From: Bacillus sp. (in: firmicutes)
GTDB lineage: Bacteria; Bacillota; Bacilli; Bacillales; Cytobacillaceae
DNA length: 33,828 bases
Reading direction: 5' to 3'
Assembly (NCBI GenBank): GCA_031179905.1
Contig: JAPSHL010000014.1
Span: forward strand, 1-33,828
The notes beneath the pieces are model-generated. The model saw only the letters and a list, made by a program, of their open reading frames with translations, did not search any database and was not told the origin of the DNA. Made by a program: the position numbers and the translations under genes. Below, piece by piece: positions 7,549 to 18,319 of the stretch; the first letter of the stretch is position 1, and the number at the start of each line of letters is the position of its first letter.

Positions 7549-9129
7549 TTATCTCCCTACGGCAGCTCCGTCACTTCTTGGATCGACACCACCGTAAAGA
7601 AAACCTTGACCATCAATGAGAATGGCATTCGCATGTCCCATAATGCCAGCATAGGATTCAACTCTATTTACAGTATGACCTAACTTTTGCAGCTTTTCCA
7701 ATACGTCATTAGACACTCTGCCTTCGATTTTCAATTCCTGTGTTGTTTCTCCCCAAGTTCTGCCCCACACAAACCTTGGCCCGCTGATTGCTTCTTGAGG
7801 ACCCATACCATAATCAAGCATTCTAGTAATCATAACCGTTTGGGTTTGCGGCTGCCCTTCACCGCCTTGTGTGCCGTATAGTACGTATGGCTTATCTTCT
7901 TTAAAAGCCATTGCAGGCATTAATGTGTGAAAAGTCCTTTTGTTCGGCTCTAGCGCATTAATATGGTCTGGATCTAGAGAAAAGAAAGAACCTCTATTTT
8001 GCATTATAATGCCGGTATCTCCTGCAACAATCCCAGATCCAAACTCGAAATATAAGCTTTGAATAAAAGAGACAGCATTTCCGGCTTCGTCAACGACTGC
8101 AGCATGTGCTGTATCACTACCAACAGGCTGTGTCGGCAAATCACAAGTATAATCAAATGATATCGATGCAGCCAGTTCCTTTGCATATTCTTTACTTAAA
8201 AGTTTTTCTAAAGGAATATGATAACTACAAGGATCTGTTAAGTGATGATTCCGATCTTGGAAGCTTCTCTTCACAGCCTCTACCAATAGGTGGTAATATT
8301 GGTATGATCCATGAGGGATTGCTGTTAAATCGAAATTTTCCAATATATTTAGTATCATCAGTCCAACAAATCCCTGCGAGTTAGGCGGCACTTGGAATAT
8401 CGTATAGTCACGGTAAGTGGACGAAAGTGGGTCACTCCACTCACCTTGATGTCCTGAAAAATCCTGTTCTGTCAAGAAACCACCCTTTTCCTGAATACTT
8501 GAAATGATTCTTCTTGCCAACTCTCCTTTATAAAAATCATCTCTTCCTTTTTCCGACAACCGGCGAAGTGTTCGGCCAAGATTATGTTGAACAAACTTGC
8601 TGAACGTATTGGGTATTCTCCCTGTTGGCAAGAATATTGCTGCCATATCCTTATCTGACTTTAACAGCTCGACACTCCTTACCGTGTTTTCATATTGGTC
8701 ATTGGAAAGGGGAAATCCATTTTCCGCATATTCAATAGCGGGAGCAAGCACCTCTTTGAGGGACATGCTTCCATATTCCTTTAAGATTGCATCCCAGCTG
8801 TCGACCATGCCAGGTACTGTAATCACACTCTCAACCCCACGAAAAGGAATTGATTCTTTGCCTTTATATTTGTCTCTTGTCATTTCGGAGCCTGATCTGC
8901 CGCTGCCATTGTAAGAGCGGACCTTCTTTTCACCTGCATTATAAGCAAGCCAAAAGGAATCCCCGCCTAGACCTGTCATATGCGGATAGACAACTGCAAG
9001 ACAGGCACTTACCGCAACAGCGGCATCAAAAGCGTTCCCTCCTTGTTCTAATATCCTTTCACCAGCCTGTGATGCTAAGTAATGGGGGCTGACCACCATA
9101 GTTTTTGTACCGACAATTGCCTTCTTCAA
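7549..9129 (-). CDS. Gamma-glutamyltransferase-like Ntn-hydrolase (YwrD type), cytoplasmic
   Basis: This 526-residue protein belongs to the gamma-glutamyltransferase family, whose precursors self-cleave to expose an N-terminal threonine nucleophile and then hydrolyse or transfer gamma-glutamyl or related amide groups. Visible features are GGNAFDAAVA (30-39), MTGLGGDSF (51-59), Thr340 in SDTAHAAVVDEAGN as the predicted cleavage site and nucleophile, FGSGIV after it, and TQGGEGQPQTQ near the C terminus. The length matches YwrD-like proteins. There is no signal peptide, so it should act in the cytoplasm. Start TTG at 9129 follows GAGGAG by eight bases and overlaps the MFS stop by four bases (TTGA), so the two genes are coupled. 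Its substrate is unknown; GGT-fold acylases and hydrolases with other substrates exist. Confidence 0.88.
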   Translation of the reverse strand: MKKAIVGTKTMVVSPHYLASQAGERILEQGGNAFDAAVAVSACLAVVYPHMTGLGGDSFWLAYNAGEKKVRSYNGSGRSGSEMTRDKYKGKESIPFRGVESVITVPGMVDSWDAILKEYGSMSLKEVLAPAIEYAENGFPLSNDQYENTVRSVELLKSDKDMAAIFLPTGRIPNTFSKFVQHNLGRTLRRLSEKGRDDFYKGELARRIISSIQEKGGFLTEQDFSGHQGEWSDPLSSTYRDYTIFQVPPNSQGFVGLMILNILENFDLTAIPHGSYQYYHLLVEAVKRSFQDRNHHLTDPCSYHIPLEKLLSKEYAKELAASISFDYTCDLPTQPVGSDTAHAAVVDEAGNAVSFIQSLYFEFGSGIVAGDTGIIMQNRGSFFSLDPDHINALEPNKRTFHTLMPAMAFKEDKPYVLYGTQGGEGQPQTQTVMITRMLDYGMGPQEAISGPRFVWGRTWGETTQELKIEGRVSNDVLEKLQKLGHTVNRVESYAGIMGHANAILIDGQGFLYGGVDPRSDGAAVGR

Positions 9130-10367
9130 ATTAGCTTCTCCTCTCTTTTCAAGGTTACGATTGATTGAACGGTATTGGCATCAGCTTGATTTTTATCAGT
9201 CGTAAACAAAAACAATAATGCCCCGATAATCAATAGACCGCCTGATAAATAGAAGCCAAATTCAAGACTACCCGTCTTGTCTGCAAAATAACCTGTTATA
9301 TATGGTGCGAAAATGGAGGAAAGCATACCGCTGAAGTTGAAAAATCCATAAACTCTTGAATACATGGACTGTGGTGTTATATCTGCCATATAGGAAATCA
9401 GAACTGGATCAAGAGCTAATTTTCCAAGTAGTCCATACAGGCATAAACCTACAATTAAGAATGAATAATTTTCTGTGTAAGGAATGACAAACTGACATAT
9501 TGCACCTGCTAGGGAAAGTCCTATAATAAGCGGTTTCCTGCTCTTAATTCTATCTGATAAATAACCGAAAAGAATCGCTCCAGGAATGGAAGCCCACGGG
9601 ACTAAGGAGGAAATGATTCCTGTTTGTGAAGCCTCTATATCTCTAGCTGTCTGTAAATAGTAAGGAAGCCATGTCAGCATTCCGAAGAAGCCATATAAAG
9701 AACAGAAAATCAGGATATAAACGAATATGTGATTTTTTGTAAAGATTTTCTTTAATTCTATCTTTTCTGCTCCTTGAACAGCCTGCTTTTTCTCTTTATG
9801 TGAGTTATCACGAACAAATATACCAATTAAGATACCGACAATGATTGTGGGGACCGCAAACACATAAAAGGGAAACTGCCACCCTTTATTCAATGTATAG
9901 GTAAAGTAGCTTGATGACATAAATCCAAGCGAGATACCAAAGGCCATACCGCTGTTAATAATGGCAGAAACGAGGCCGCGGTATTTTTTCGGTGTTATAG
10001 TGGAGGAGATACCGTATTGAGAACCATAATATGTGCCTTCTCCTAATCCAGTTAGTGCACGCATCATTAAAAATATCCCGAATGTTGTAGATGCACCGCT
10101 TAAATATGTTCCGACACCAAAAACGATAAAGCCAATAACAAGCACTTTTACACGGCCAAATTTATCAGCCAAAAAACCTGTAGGTATCTGCATTAATGCA
10201 TATGCAGCAAAAAATACTGTGGCCATTAATCCTAACTGCGCTTGGTTTAAACTCCATTCCTCGCCGATACTTCCCATGACAGGTGACAGGATATTCCTGT
10301 CAGCATACATAAATACCCAGCCTAAAAAGAATAAAAAGATAGTGAGTGCAGGACGTGTTTTTTTCAT
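9126..10367 (-). CDS. MFS transporter, anion:cation symporter (ACS)-like
   Basis: This 413-residue major facilitator protein has about 12 predicted membrane helices. The first helix ends with the YADRNILSPVM motif common in the ACS branch (galactonate, glucarate and phthalate transporters). The MFS loop motif GFLADKFGRVKVLV between helices 2 and 3 is present and repeated in weaker form as GYLSDRIKSRKPLI. I placed the start at ATG 10367 behind GGAGC; the longer reading frame adds 14 residues without support. It is the first gene of a pair with the downstream GGT-like enzyme (4-base overlap), so it may import that enzyme's substrate. The substrate cannot be read from the sequence. Confidence 0.9.
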   Translation of the reverse strand: MKKTRPALTIFLFFLGWVFMYADRNILSPVMGSIGEEWSLNQAQLGLMATVFFAAYALMQIPTGFLADKFGRVKVLVIGFIVFGVGTYLSGASTTFGIFLMMRALTGLGEGTYYGSQYGISSTITPKKYRGLVSAIINSGMAFGISLGFMSSSYFTYTLNKGWQFPFYVFAVPTIIVGILIGIFVRDNSHKEKKQAVQGAEKIELKKIFTKNHIFVYILIFCSLYGFFGMLTWLPYYLQTARDIEASQTGIISSLVPWASIPGAILFGYLSDRIKSRKPLIIGLSLAGAICQFVIPYTENYSFLIVGLCLYGLLGKLALDPVLISYMADITPQSMYSRVYGFFNFSGMLSSIFAPYITGYFADKTGSLEFGFYLSGGLLIIGALLFLFTTDKNQADANTVQSIVTLKREEKLI

Positions 10368-10534
10368 GTAATAGCTCCTTTTACTAAAATATTGACACAA
10401 TCGTACCATGATAAAAGCAAAAGGAAATGAAATCTGTTAGATAATCTGACACTGTTTTTTCATTTCGAAAATAACTATCTTTGTATAATTTCACTTTGTA
10501 TATAATAAATTATTTTCAATTACCATTCGAAAGA

Positions 10535-10593
10535 TGATAACATTTACATGAAAGAATTTCTTACATTATGTAGTGAATACAAAATTCAACCAA
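10535..10593 (-). promoter_or_regulatory. Candidate promoter with cre-like site for the MFS–GGT operon
   Basis: On the minus strand: TTGGTT (10593-10588), a 17-base spacer, CATAAT (10570-10565), then TGTAAATGTTATCA (10548-10535). The last element matches the cre consensus except at one position. It lies about 10 bases past the expected transcription start, a normal place for CcpA repression. The -35 overlaps the terminator tail of the next gene. Confidence 0.42.
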
Positions 10594-10599
10594 ATAAAA

Positions 10600-10623
10600 T
10601 AGGGAATCAATAACGATTCCCTA
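10600..10623 (-). terminator. ytwI terminator
   Basis: A 9-bp perfect stem (TAGGGAATC/GATTCCCTA, 6-base loop). The minus strand then reads TTTTATTTGG. It lies 14 bases past the ytwI stop. Confidence 0.78.
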
Positions 10624-10636
10624 ACATATAAATCTG

Positions 10637-11098
10637 CTATTTAAACCACTCCATCGCTTTTATCGCCATGTATGCAATGCCCGCACCAATTAATGGACCA
10701 ACGGCAACACCTTTAAACAGGGAAACGGCCAAAATGGTTCCTAATACAAGTGCAGTGGTGATTTGGGGGTCAGACGACAATAAATTAATGCCGCCTTTTG
10801 CAAGCAAGGCAACTGCAATGCCAGAAATTAGTGCAATCCAGGCGACAGGAGACCTGAAAGCTGCTGAAAGATCACGAAAGCCGATTTCACCAGTTGCGAT
10901 TGGTGCCAGAACAGCAATTGTAATAATGGTGACTCCCCAATTAATCCCCTTTGACTGGATTAAAGAGAATGACTTTGCATCTAGGCCGAACAGCTTCAAT
11001 ATCAATAAAGCTCCAACTGCGATAAGCAGGGATGTGTTTTTGGCAATAAGGGCAATAATGATAAGTAAATATAAAAATAGGTATGATTGACTAAACAT
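10637..11098 (-). CDS. ytwI: DUF441 membrane protein YtwI
   Basis: This 153-residue, strongly hydrophobic protein has about five membrane segments and belongs to the DUF441/UPF0756 family; biochemical function is unknown. The central IALISGIAVALLAKGGINLL and C-terminal GPLIGAGIAYMAIKA segments are glycine- and alanine-rich, as usual in the family. ATG at 11098 follows AAAGGAG. In B. subtilis it neighbours citZ; here two inserted genes separate them. It is divergent from ytvI. Confidence 0.88.
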   Translation of the reverse strand: MFSQSYLFLYLLIIIALIAKNTSLLIAVGALLILKLFGLDAKSFSLIQSKGINWGVTIITIAVLAPIATGEIGFRDLSAAFRSPVAWIALISGIAVALLAKGGINLLSSDPQITTALVLGTILAVSLFKGVAVGPLIGAGIAYMAIKAMEWFK

Positions 11099-11295
11099 AT
11101 ACTCTACTCCTTTCTAAGCTAAATTACCATTTATTGACCCATCCTTTTCCTTTCCTCTATAATCAATGATATAGCATAGATGAGCCGCCGTAATGATAAC
11201 ATGATTGTACTTTGCGGCTATATTATTATACGTATACATAAAAACACCTTGGACAGACTGTTATGTATTTTCTTAAAAGAATGGAGGGCGATCTA

Positions 11296-12417
11296 TTGAA
11301 TCTAACCTTGGTTCACCGTTCACTTCGTCTGCTGTTTGTAATTGTTGTGACGGTACTAGTATTTGTTGGTTTTTTTTATTTATCAAAAATAACCTATCCT
11401 TTTATTATAGGCTTTTTGATTGCATTCCTGATGAATCCCCTTGTCAATTTCCTGCAATTTAAGTGCAGGATGCCTAGGGCCTTTGCAGTAGTGGTGAGCA
11501 TCATCATCATCTTATCTGTTTTTGCAGGTCTAATTACGCTTCTAATCGCAGAAATCGTCACAGGTGCCGCATATCTTGCTAATGTCGTACCACAGCATGT
11601 TAATACACTGATTGAATACATGGAGGATTTTTTTACAGCACAAATCATCCCGCTGTACAACCAGCTTGCTAGCACATTCAATAGCTTAGGTACAAACCAG
11701 CAGGACACAATCATTTCAAATATCAAAAATGTCGGCGAGCAGATTGGGACAAGTGTCGGTGCGTTTATCCAATCATTTTTTCAGAACATCCCAATTATCT
11801 TGTCTTGGTTTCCTAATGCTGCTACTGTAATTATTTTTTCATTATTGGCCACCTTCTTTATCAGCAAAGACTGGAATCGTCTAATACGGAAACTTTCAAG
11901 ATTGCTTCCTCCTCGTCTGAGCAGGAGCGGAAAATCAGTGTTTGTCGATTTAAAGAAAGCATTGCTTGGTTTTTTGAAGGCTCAGCTTACATTAGTTTCT
12001 ATCACAACAGTCATCATTTTAATCGGTTTAATCATTCTTAGAGTCGATTATGCGATAACCATAGCGTTAGTTACTGGGATTGTTGATATCATCCCTTACT
12101 TAGGAACGGGACTTGTTTTTGTTCCTTGGATTATATACGAAATGATTGCGGGTCAAATGCCTTTAGCTATTGGATTGGCTGTTTTGTATATAGTGGTCCT
12201 TGTACAAAGGCAAATTATGGAGCCAAAGATTCTATCTTCTAATATCGGCCTTGATCCGCTCGCAACACTGATAGCCTTATTTGTCGGCTTTAAGCTTATC
12301 GGTTTTTTGGGATTAATCATCGGTCCTGTCACACTTGTAATTATCAGCACATTGAATAAAGCTGGGGTCTTCACCGATTTATGGAGCTTCATAAAAGGGG
12401 AAGAAAAAAAGTTATAA
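11296..12417 (+). CDS. ytvI: AI-2E/PerM-family membrane protein YtvI
   Basis: This protein of about 373 residues belongs to the AI-2E transporter (PerM/UPF0118) family: an N-terminal pair of membrane helices, an extended middle region, and several C-terminal helices including the conserved DIIPYLGTGLVFVPW segment and a GLDPLATLIALFVGFKLIG loop. Some members act as small-molecule or ion exporters; the role of this one is unknown. I favour the TTG at 11296, eight bases after GGAGG (11283-11287), because the upstream ATGs at 11263 and 11281 lack good ribosome binding sites. The resulting length is close to B. subtilis YtvI. It is one of the few plus-strand genes and converges on fxsA with a shared terminator. 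Confidence 0.88.
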   Translation: MNLTLVHRSLRLLFVIVVTVLVFVGFFYLSKITYPFIIGFLIAFLMNPLVNFLQFKCRMPRAFAVVVSIIIILSVFAGLITLLIAEIVTGAAYLANVVPQHVNTLIEYMEDFFTAQIIPLYNQLASTFNSLGTNQQDTIISNIKNVGEQIGTSVGAFIQSFFQNIPIILSWFPNAATVIIFSLLATFFISKDWNRLIRKLSRLLPPRLSRSGKSVFVDLKKALLGFLKAQLTLVSITTVIILIGLIILRVDYAITIALVTGIVDIIPYLGTGLVFVPWIIYEMIAGQMPLAIGLAVLYIVVLVQRQIMEPKILSSNIGLDPLATLIALFVGFKLIGFLGLIIGPVTLVIISTLNKAGVFTDLWSFIKGEEKKL

Positions 12418-12424
12418 TAACAAA

Positions 12425-12456
12425 CAAGCGGCTTGGACATAATTCCAAGCCGCTTG
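12425..12456. terminator. Terminator shared by ytvI and fxsA
   Basis: A 13-bp perfect stem (CAAGCGGCTTGGA / TCCAAGCCGCTTG, 6-base loop) followed on the plus strand by C and a run of nine T. It is strong for ytvI. fxsA may use it from the other side, although the opposite tail is weaker. Confidence 0.92.
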
Positions 12457-12471
12457 CTTTTTTTTAAGCAC

Positions 12472-12861
12472 TTACTGTTGAATGATTATCCTGTTTTTTT
12501 GCAGCAGTTTTTTCTGCATATATTTAAGCAACAGTTTTTTGCAAAGCTTCCTCGTCGGCGGAAGCAGCAGTAAAACACCTGCTATATCAGACAAAAAGCC
12601 TGGCAAAAGCATGAGAATGCCTCCGAGCAATACACAAAACCCGTTCAATATGGCATCACCTGGAAGTCTGCCAAGATTTAATTGTTCCTGAACATTTTTA
12701 ATAGCTTTTACGCCTTCCTTCTTAAGAATAAAAGCTCCCAATACACTGGTCGCTACCACTAACAGCAAAGTCTCCGGAATGCCGATATACCGTCCCGACA
12801 GCAGGAACGCTGCCAGTTCGACAAGCGGAAGAAACAATAATGCGATAAAAAAATTGCGCAA
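12472..12861 (-). CDS. fxsA: FxsA-family membrane protein
   Basis: This 129-residue FxsA/YtzA-family protein has a hydrophobic first helix (FIALLFLPLVELAAFLL), then SGRYIGIPETLLLVVATSVLGAFILKKEG and a second hydrophobic block GGILMLLPGFLSDIAGVLLLLPPTRK, which is the family hallmark, and a basic tail. E. coli FxsA over-expression relieves F-plasmid exclusion of phage T7; the function in Bacillus is unknown. Start TTG at 12861 follows AAGGAGGAG. It sits between ytvI and pyk as in B. subtilis. Confidence 0.9.
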   Translation of the reverse strand: MRNFFIALLFLPLVELAAFLLSGRYIGIPETLLLVVATSVLGAFILKKEGVKAIKNVQEQLNLGRLPGDAILNGFCVLLGGILMLLPGFLSDIAGVLLLLPPTRKLCKKLLLKYMQKKLLQKNRIIIQQ

Positions 12862-12960
12862 ATGATGCTCCTCCTTTAAAACTACTTTTCTCTATTATAG
12901 CTTCTTCTTACTGAATAGAAAAATATTTAGAGACTGTACATTCTTCCAGAAAAAAATAAA

Positions 12961-13009
12961 AACGCCAAAAGGCTGTCAGCTTAGGGAGTAAGCATGAGCC
13001 TATGGCGTT
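12961..13009. terminator. pyk terminator (long hairpin)
   Basis: Outer arms AACGCC…AGGCT and AGCCTATGGCGTT pair with one mismatch, and an inner GCTTA/TAAGC stem adds to it. The minus strand continues TTTTTATTTTTTT and the plus strand TTTTTT, so it could work in both directions. Confidence 0.82.
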
Positions 13010-13023
13010 TTTTATATCAGCTA

Positions 13024-14784
13024 TTACAGCACACTTGCATGTCCGCTGTAGATTGTTCCAATTCGGGAATCAACTGTTATTTCTTGTCCATCTTCGAAGA
13101 TGCTAGTTGCATTTTCAACACCAACGATTACAGGGATACCAAGATTTATGCCAACTACTGCAGCATGGCTTGTTAAACCGCCTTCTTCTGTGATTAATGC
13201 GCTGCATTTTTCAAGAGCTGGCATCATATCACGATCAGTACCTGTAGTTACTAATACTGAACCTTGTTTTACTTTATCAAGTGCGTCTTTTGCATTGTTG
13301 GCGATGATAACTTTACCGAAAGCTGTTTTACGGCCGATACCTTGACCTTTTGCCAAAACATCTCCAACAACATGGATTTTCATGATATTTGTTGTTCCAG
13401 TTTCGCCAACTGGCAGACCAGCTGTAATAACAACAGTATCACCATGTGTCACGATAGAGCTGTTAACACTCTCTTGAACCGCTACATCCAGCATTTCGTC
13501 TGTAGATTCTGATTTAGTGCTTAGACGAGGGTATACACCCCAAACCAAAGCAAGCTGTCTCAAAATATGCGCATCATACGTTACAGCAACAATTGGAGCT
13601 TCCGGACGGAATTTAGAAATCATTCTTGCCGTTTGTCCGCTTGCTGTTGGCGTAATTACTGCTTTAACATCAAGATTCAAAGCAGTGTGAGCAACAGATT
13701 GACCAATAGAATCAGTGATGTTGTGCTCAATCTCTCTGCTACGTTTAGAAAGGATTTCTTTATGATTTAGAGCTGTTTCTGCTCTTGAAGCGATATTATT
13801 CATTGTTTGAACAGCTTCAACAGGGTATGTTCCGGCAGCTGTTTCTCCAGAAAGCATGATTGCATCTGAACCGTCAAAAATTGCATTTGCCACGTCACTT
13901 GCTTCCGCTCTTGTTGGGCGCGGGTTGCGTTGCATGCTGTCAAGCATTTGTGTAGCCGTAATAACAGGTTTACCTAAAATATTACATTTTTTAATTAATA
14001 ATTTTTGAACCAATGGAACTTCCTCAGCAGGTATTTCCACCCCTAAGTCACCACGTGCTACCATTAAGCCGTCAGAAACTTCCAAGATTTCATCGATGTT
14101 ATCGACACCTTCTTGGTTTTCAATTTTAGGAATGATATGAATATGAGAAGCGTTATTGTCTTTTAACAATTGCTTGATTTCAAGTACATCAGATGCACGG
14201 CGAACAAATGAAGCCGCGATGAAGTCAACTCCTTGCTCCACTCCGAAAAGAATGTCGTTAGCATCCTTTTCCGTGATTCCTGGAAGCTTAACAGAAACAC
14301 CAGGCACGTTTACGCCTTTTTTATTTTTCAATGTGCCCGTATTTAGGATTTTTGTATGTATTTCTCCAGCAGCTTTATCAATGCTTGTAACTTCAAGGCC
14401 AATCAAGCCGTCATCCAAAAGGATTTTGCTTCCCGCTTGGACATCATCGATAAGTCCTTCGTATGTAATAGAGAATTTCTCTGTAGTTCCTTCTACTTCT
14501 TTCATGGAAACAATGATGTTATTTCCTGCTACAAGCTCAATTGCACCGTCCTTCATATTATTAGTACGGATTTCCGGACCTTTTGTATCAAGAAGGATAG
14601 CGATATTTTTACCGTTAATTTCAGCTGCTTCACGGATGTTTTTAATACGTGCTCCGTGCTCCTCAAAATCACCATGTGAGAAGTTTAAACGTGCAACGTT
14701 CATACCTGCTTCCATAAGTTGTGTCAGCTTTTCAACACTTTCACTTGCAGGACCGATTGTACATACTATTTTAGTCTTACGCAT
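13024..14784 (-). CDS. pyk: Pyruvate kinase
   Basis: This 586-residue pyruvate kinase converts phosphoenolpyruvate and ADP to pyruvate and [17 protein letters not shown] opens the barrel domain; NFSHGD, the catalytic-lysine region [12 protein letters not shown] and the metal site [12 protein letters not shown] follow, as does ATQMLDSM. The chain is about 110 residues longer than the E. coli enzyme because of a C-terminal PEP-utiliser-like domain with [11 protein letters not shown], as in other Bacillus pyruvate kinases. I placed the start at ATG 14784 behind GGAGG; the longer frame from 14820 adds 12 unsupported residues. It follows pfkA by 87 bases, a gap that contains a stem structure. Confidence 0.97.
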   Translation of the reverse strand: MRKTKIVCTIGPASESVEKLTQLMEAGMNVARLNFSHGDFEEHGARIKNIREAAEINGKNIAILLDTKGPEIRTNNMKDGAIELVAGNNIIVSMKEVEGTTEKFSITYEGLIDDVQAGSKILLDDGLIGLEVTSIDKAAGEIHTKILNTGTLKNKKGVNVPGVSVKLPGITEKDANDILFGVEQGVDFIAASFVRRASDVLEIKQLLKDNNASHIHIIPKIENQEGVDNIDEILEVSDGLMVARGDLGVEIPAEEVPLVQKLLIKKCNILGKPVITATQMLDSMQRNPRPTRAEASDVANAIFDGSDAIMLSGETAAGTYPVEAVQTMNNIASRAETALNHKEILSKRSREIEHNITDSIGQSVAHTALNLDVKAVITPTASGQTARMISKFRPEAPIVAVTYDAHILRQLALVWGVYPRLSTKSESTDEMLDVAVQESVNSSIVTHGDTVVITAGLPVGETGTTNIMKIHVVGDVLAKGQGIGRKTAFGKVIIANNAKDALDKVKQGSVLVTTGTDRDMMPALEKCSALITEEGGLTSHAAVVGINLGIPVIVGVENATSIFEDGQEITVDSRIGTIYSGHASVL

Positions 14785-14824
14785 TTTATTTGCCTCCATT
14801 ATTATATATTTTTTTTTCATGGCA

Positions 14825-14860
14825 GAGACTCCAAGTAGAAATAATTCTAATTCGAGTCTC
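14825..14860 (-). promoter_or_regulatory. Stem structure between pfkA and pyk
   Basis: Perfect 7-bp arms GAGACTC and GAGTCTC enclose 22 bases with further AT pairing. No T-run follows on the minus strand, so a processing or stability element in the pfkA–pyk mRNA is more likely than a terminator. Confidence 0.4.
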
Positions 14861-14871
14861 CTTTTCTATCA

Positions 14872-16277
<1,406 letters not shown>

Positions 16278-16307
16278 AAAAAAATAAAGCTTAAACAAGA
16301 AGCTTAT
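16278..16307 (-). terminator. accA terminator
   Basis: On the minus strand ATAAGCTT and AAGCTTTAT pair with one bulge across a 7-base loop, followed by TTTTTTT. It lies about 30 bases after the accA stop. An alternative overlapping stem is GAAGC/GCTTC (16299-16312). Confidence 0.6.
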
Positions 16308-16335
16308 GCTTCCCATTTAAGCTCTCAGTTAAGGA

Positions 16336-17289
16336 TCACTCAGAAATATGTTCTCCAATGCTTTTGAACTTATTGTAGCGATGTTCAACAAGCTCGTTTT
16401 CAGTCATTGCTTTCAATTCCTTCAAAGAAGCAAACAACACCTGTTCAATTTCACCAGCTTGTGCTTCGACATCGTGATGTGCTCCGCCTCTTACCTCTGG
16501 AATAATGGTATCAACAATCCCCAGCTCCTTCAAATCAGGTGCCGTGATTTTCATCTTTTCTGCAGCTTGTTTTGCCTGGTTGGAGTCTTTCCATAAAATG
16601 CTTGCTGCACCTTCCGGAGATATAACCGAATACGTGGAGTTCTCAAGCATATGCATATGGTTTCCAACACCTAATGCCAAGGCTCCCCCGCTTCCTCCTT
16701 CTCCAATTACGATGCAGATAACAGGCACTTTCAAAGAAGCCATCTCAAACAAGTTTTTAGCAATTGCTTCACTTTGACCTCGCTCTTCTGCAGCTTTACC
16801 AGGATAAGCACCTTTCGTATCAATAAAGCAAACGATCGGACGTCTAAACTTATCTGCCTGTTGCATAAGCCTTAACGCTTTTCTGTATCCCTCTGGATGA
16901 GGCATCCCAAAGTTTCTGTGGATATTTTCCTTTGTATCCTTCCCTCTTTGGTGGCCTATAACTGTAATCGGAAGACCTTTAAATTTGGCAATGCCGGCAA
17001 CGATTGCCGCATCATCGCCAAATGTTCTGTCACCATGCAACTCAATAAAATCTGTGAACAGATATGGAATATAGTCAAGAGTTGTCGGCCTGCTAGGATG
17101 TCTTGCGATTTGTACTCTGTCCCAAGGCTTCATATTCTCATATATATCCTTTTGCAATTTCTCCAGTCGCTTTTTGAGCTTTTCAATTTCAGTTGTAAGG
17201 TCTACATTTGCTTTTTTAGAGAAATCTTCGAGTTCTTTTATCTTATTTTTCAGTTCTACAACTGGTTTATCAAATTCTAGTTCTACCAT
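16336..17289 (-). CDS. accA: Acetyl-CoA carboxylase carboxyltransferase, alpha subunit
   Basis: This 317-residue alpha subunit of the carboxyltransferase transfers the carboxyl group from biotin to acetyl-CoA, giving malonyl-CoA for fatty acid synthesis. The N-terminal part is a charged coiled segment (about 1-45, [12 protein letters not shown]…[11 protein letters not shown]). The crotonase-fold core shows [33 protein letters not shown] and [14 protein letters not shown], then [22 protein letters not shown]. The start ATG overlaps the end of accD by seven bases, so the two subunits are translationally coupled for 1:1 assembly. Confidence 0.97.
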   Translation of the reverse strand: MVELEFDKPVVELKNKIKELEDFSKKANVDLTTEIEKLKKRLEKLQKDIYENMKPWDRVQIARHPSRPTTLDYIPYLFTDFIELHGDRTFGDDAAIVAGIAKFKGLPITVIGHQRGKDTKENIHRNFGMPHPEGYRKALRLMQQADKFRRPIVCFIDTKGAYPGKAAEERGQSEAIAKNLFEMASLKVPVICIVIGEGGSGGALALGVGNHMHMLENSTYSVISPEGAASILWKDSNQAKQAAEKMKITAPDLKELGIVDTIIPEVRGGAHHDVEAQAGEIEQVLFASLKELKAMTENELVEHRYNKFKSIGEHISE

Positions 17290-18152
17290 TCTGAATCACC
17301 GCCTGCCTGATGCAATTCTAATACTAAGTGAAGTTTTTCTTTCATTTCCAGCCTCGGTATGACGGCATCGAGCTGACCATGTTTTAATAAAAACTCAGAT
17401 GTCTGGAAGTCTTCTGGGAGTTTTTCCCCTATCGTTTGTTCAATTATTCTTCGTCCTGCGAATCCAATTAGAGCGCCTGGCTCGGCAAAGTTATAGTCTC
17501 CTAATGAAGCGAAGCTTGCAGACACTCCTCCTGTTGTGGGGTGTGTCATAACCGTTATATATAACCCGCCATTGTCACTGAATTTTTTCAATGCAGTACT
17601 CGTTTTGGCCATTTGCATCAAGCTGAGAACACCTTCTTGCATCCTCGCGCCGCCTGAAGCTGTGAAAATGATGAAAGGCAAAGATAGCTCATCAGCCTTT
17701 TCTATTGCCAAAGTAATCTTTTCTCCGACAACAGATCCCATGCTTCCCATTCTAAACGAAGAATCCATAACAGCGACTACTACTTGAAGACCATTTATTT
17801 CACCTGTTCCAGTTACAACAGCTTCATTCATATTAGTTTTTTTCTGATCGCCTAATATCTTTTCCTCGTATCCTGGAAAGTTTAATGGATTGCCTGTTTT
17901 CATTTCCTTGTTCATTTCTGAGAACGTGCCTTCATCCAGCAAGCTGTCAAGCCTCTCATAACCTGTCATCGGCAAATGAAAGCCACAGTTCAAGCAAACC
18001 TTAAGATTCTTTTGCAATTCCTTTGTATACATGATTTTTTTGCAGTTGCTGCATTTTGTCATGACACCTTCTGGAACATCGTTTTTAGATGATTCTGAAG
18101 GGATAGTTGCATATTTCTTTTTTTTCGATTTCGAAAATATATCCTTTATCAT
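17283..18152 (-). CDS. accD: Acetyl-CoA carboxylase carboxyltransferase, beta subunit
   Basis: This 289-residue beta subunit pairs with AccA. Near the N terminus it has the C4 zinc ribbon CSNCKK…CLNCGF, typical of bacterial AccD. The core has [28 protein letters not shown] and [14 protein letters not shown], then [17 protein letters not shown] residues ([18 protein letters not shown]) and [13 protein letters not shown] use ATG 18152; the TTG directly before it (18155) is better spaced from GGGGAGG and may be the real start. The long frame from 18224 is not supported. Overlaps accA. Confidence 0.95.
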   Translation of the reverse strand: MIKDIFSKSKKKKYATIPSESSKNDVPEGVMTKCSNCKKIMYTKELQKNLKVCLNCGFHLPMTGYERLDSLLDEGTFSEMNKEMKTGNPLNFPGYEEKILGDQKKTNMNEAVVTGTGEINGLQVVVAVMDSSFRMGSMGSVVGEKITLAIEKADELSLPFIIFTASGGARMQEGVLSLMQMAKTSTALKKFSDNGGLYITVMTHPTTGGVSASFASLGDYNFAEPGALIGFAGRRIIEQTIGEKLPEDFQTSEFLLKHGQLDAVIPRLEMKEKLHLVLELHQAGGDSEW

Positions 18153-18241
18153 CAATGTGGAAACCTCCCCATTTTTTTGCATTCGCGCCTCACCAAAGAC
18201 AAATCTATTTATACTTGGCAGCACAATAAAAGTAAAAAGAG

Positions 18242-18271
18242 CATATAAAACTTACCTGACTAGCATGACAA
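18242..18271 (-). promoter_or_regulatory. Candidate promoter for accDA
   Basis: On the minus strand: TTGTCA (18271-18266), 18 bases, TATATG (18247-18242), in the gap after the GntR gene. An inverted repeat CCTGA/TCAGG (18256-18260 and 18288-18292) flanks the -35. The match is moderate. Confidence 0.38.
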
Positions 18272-18319
18272 AAAAGTATCTGAAAATCAGGAAAATAAAT
18301 AAAATAATATATAATTTCT

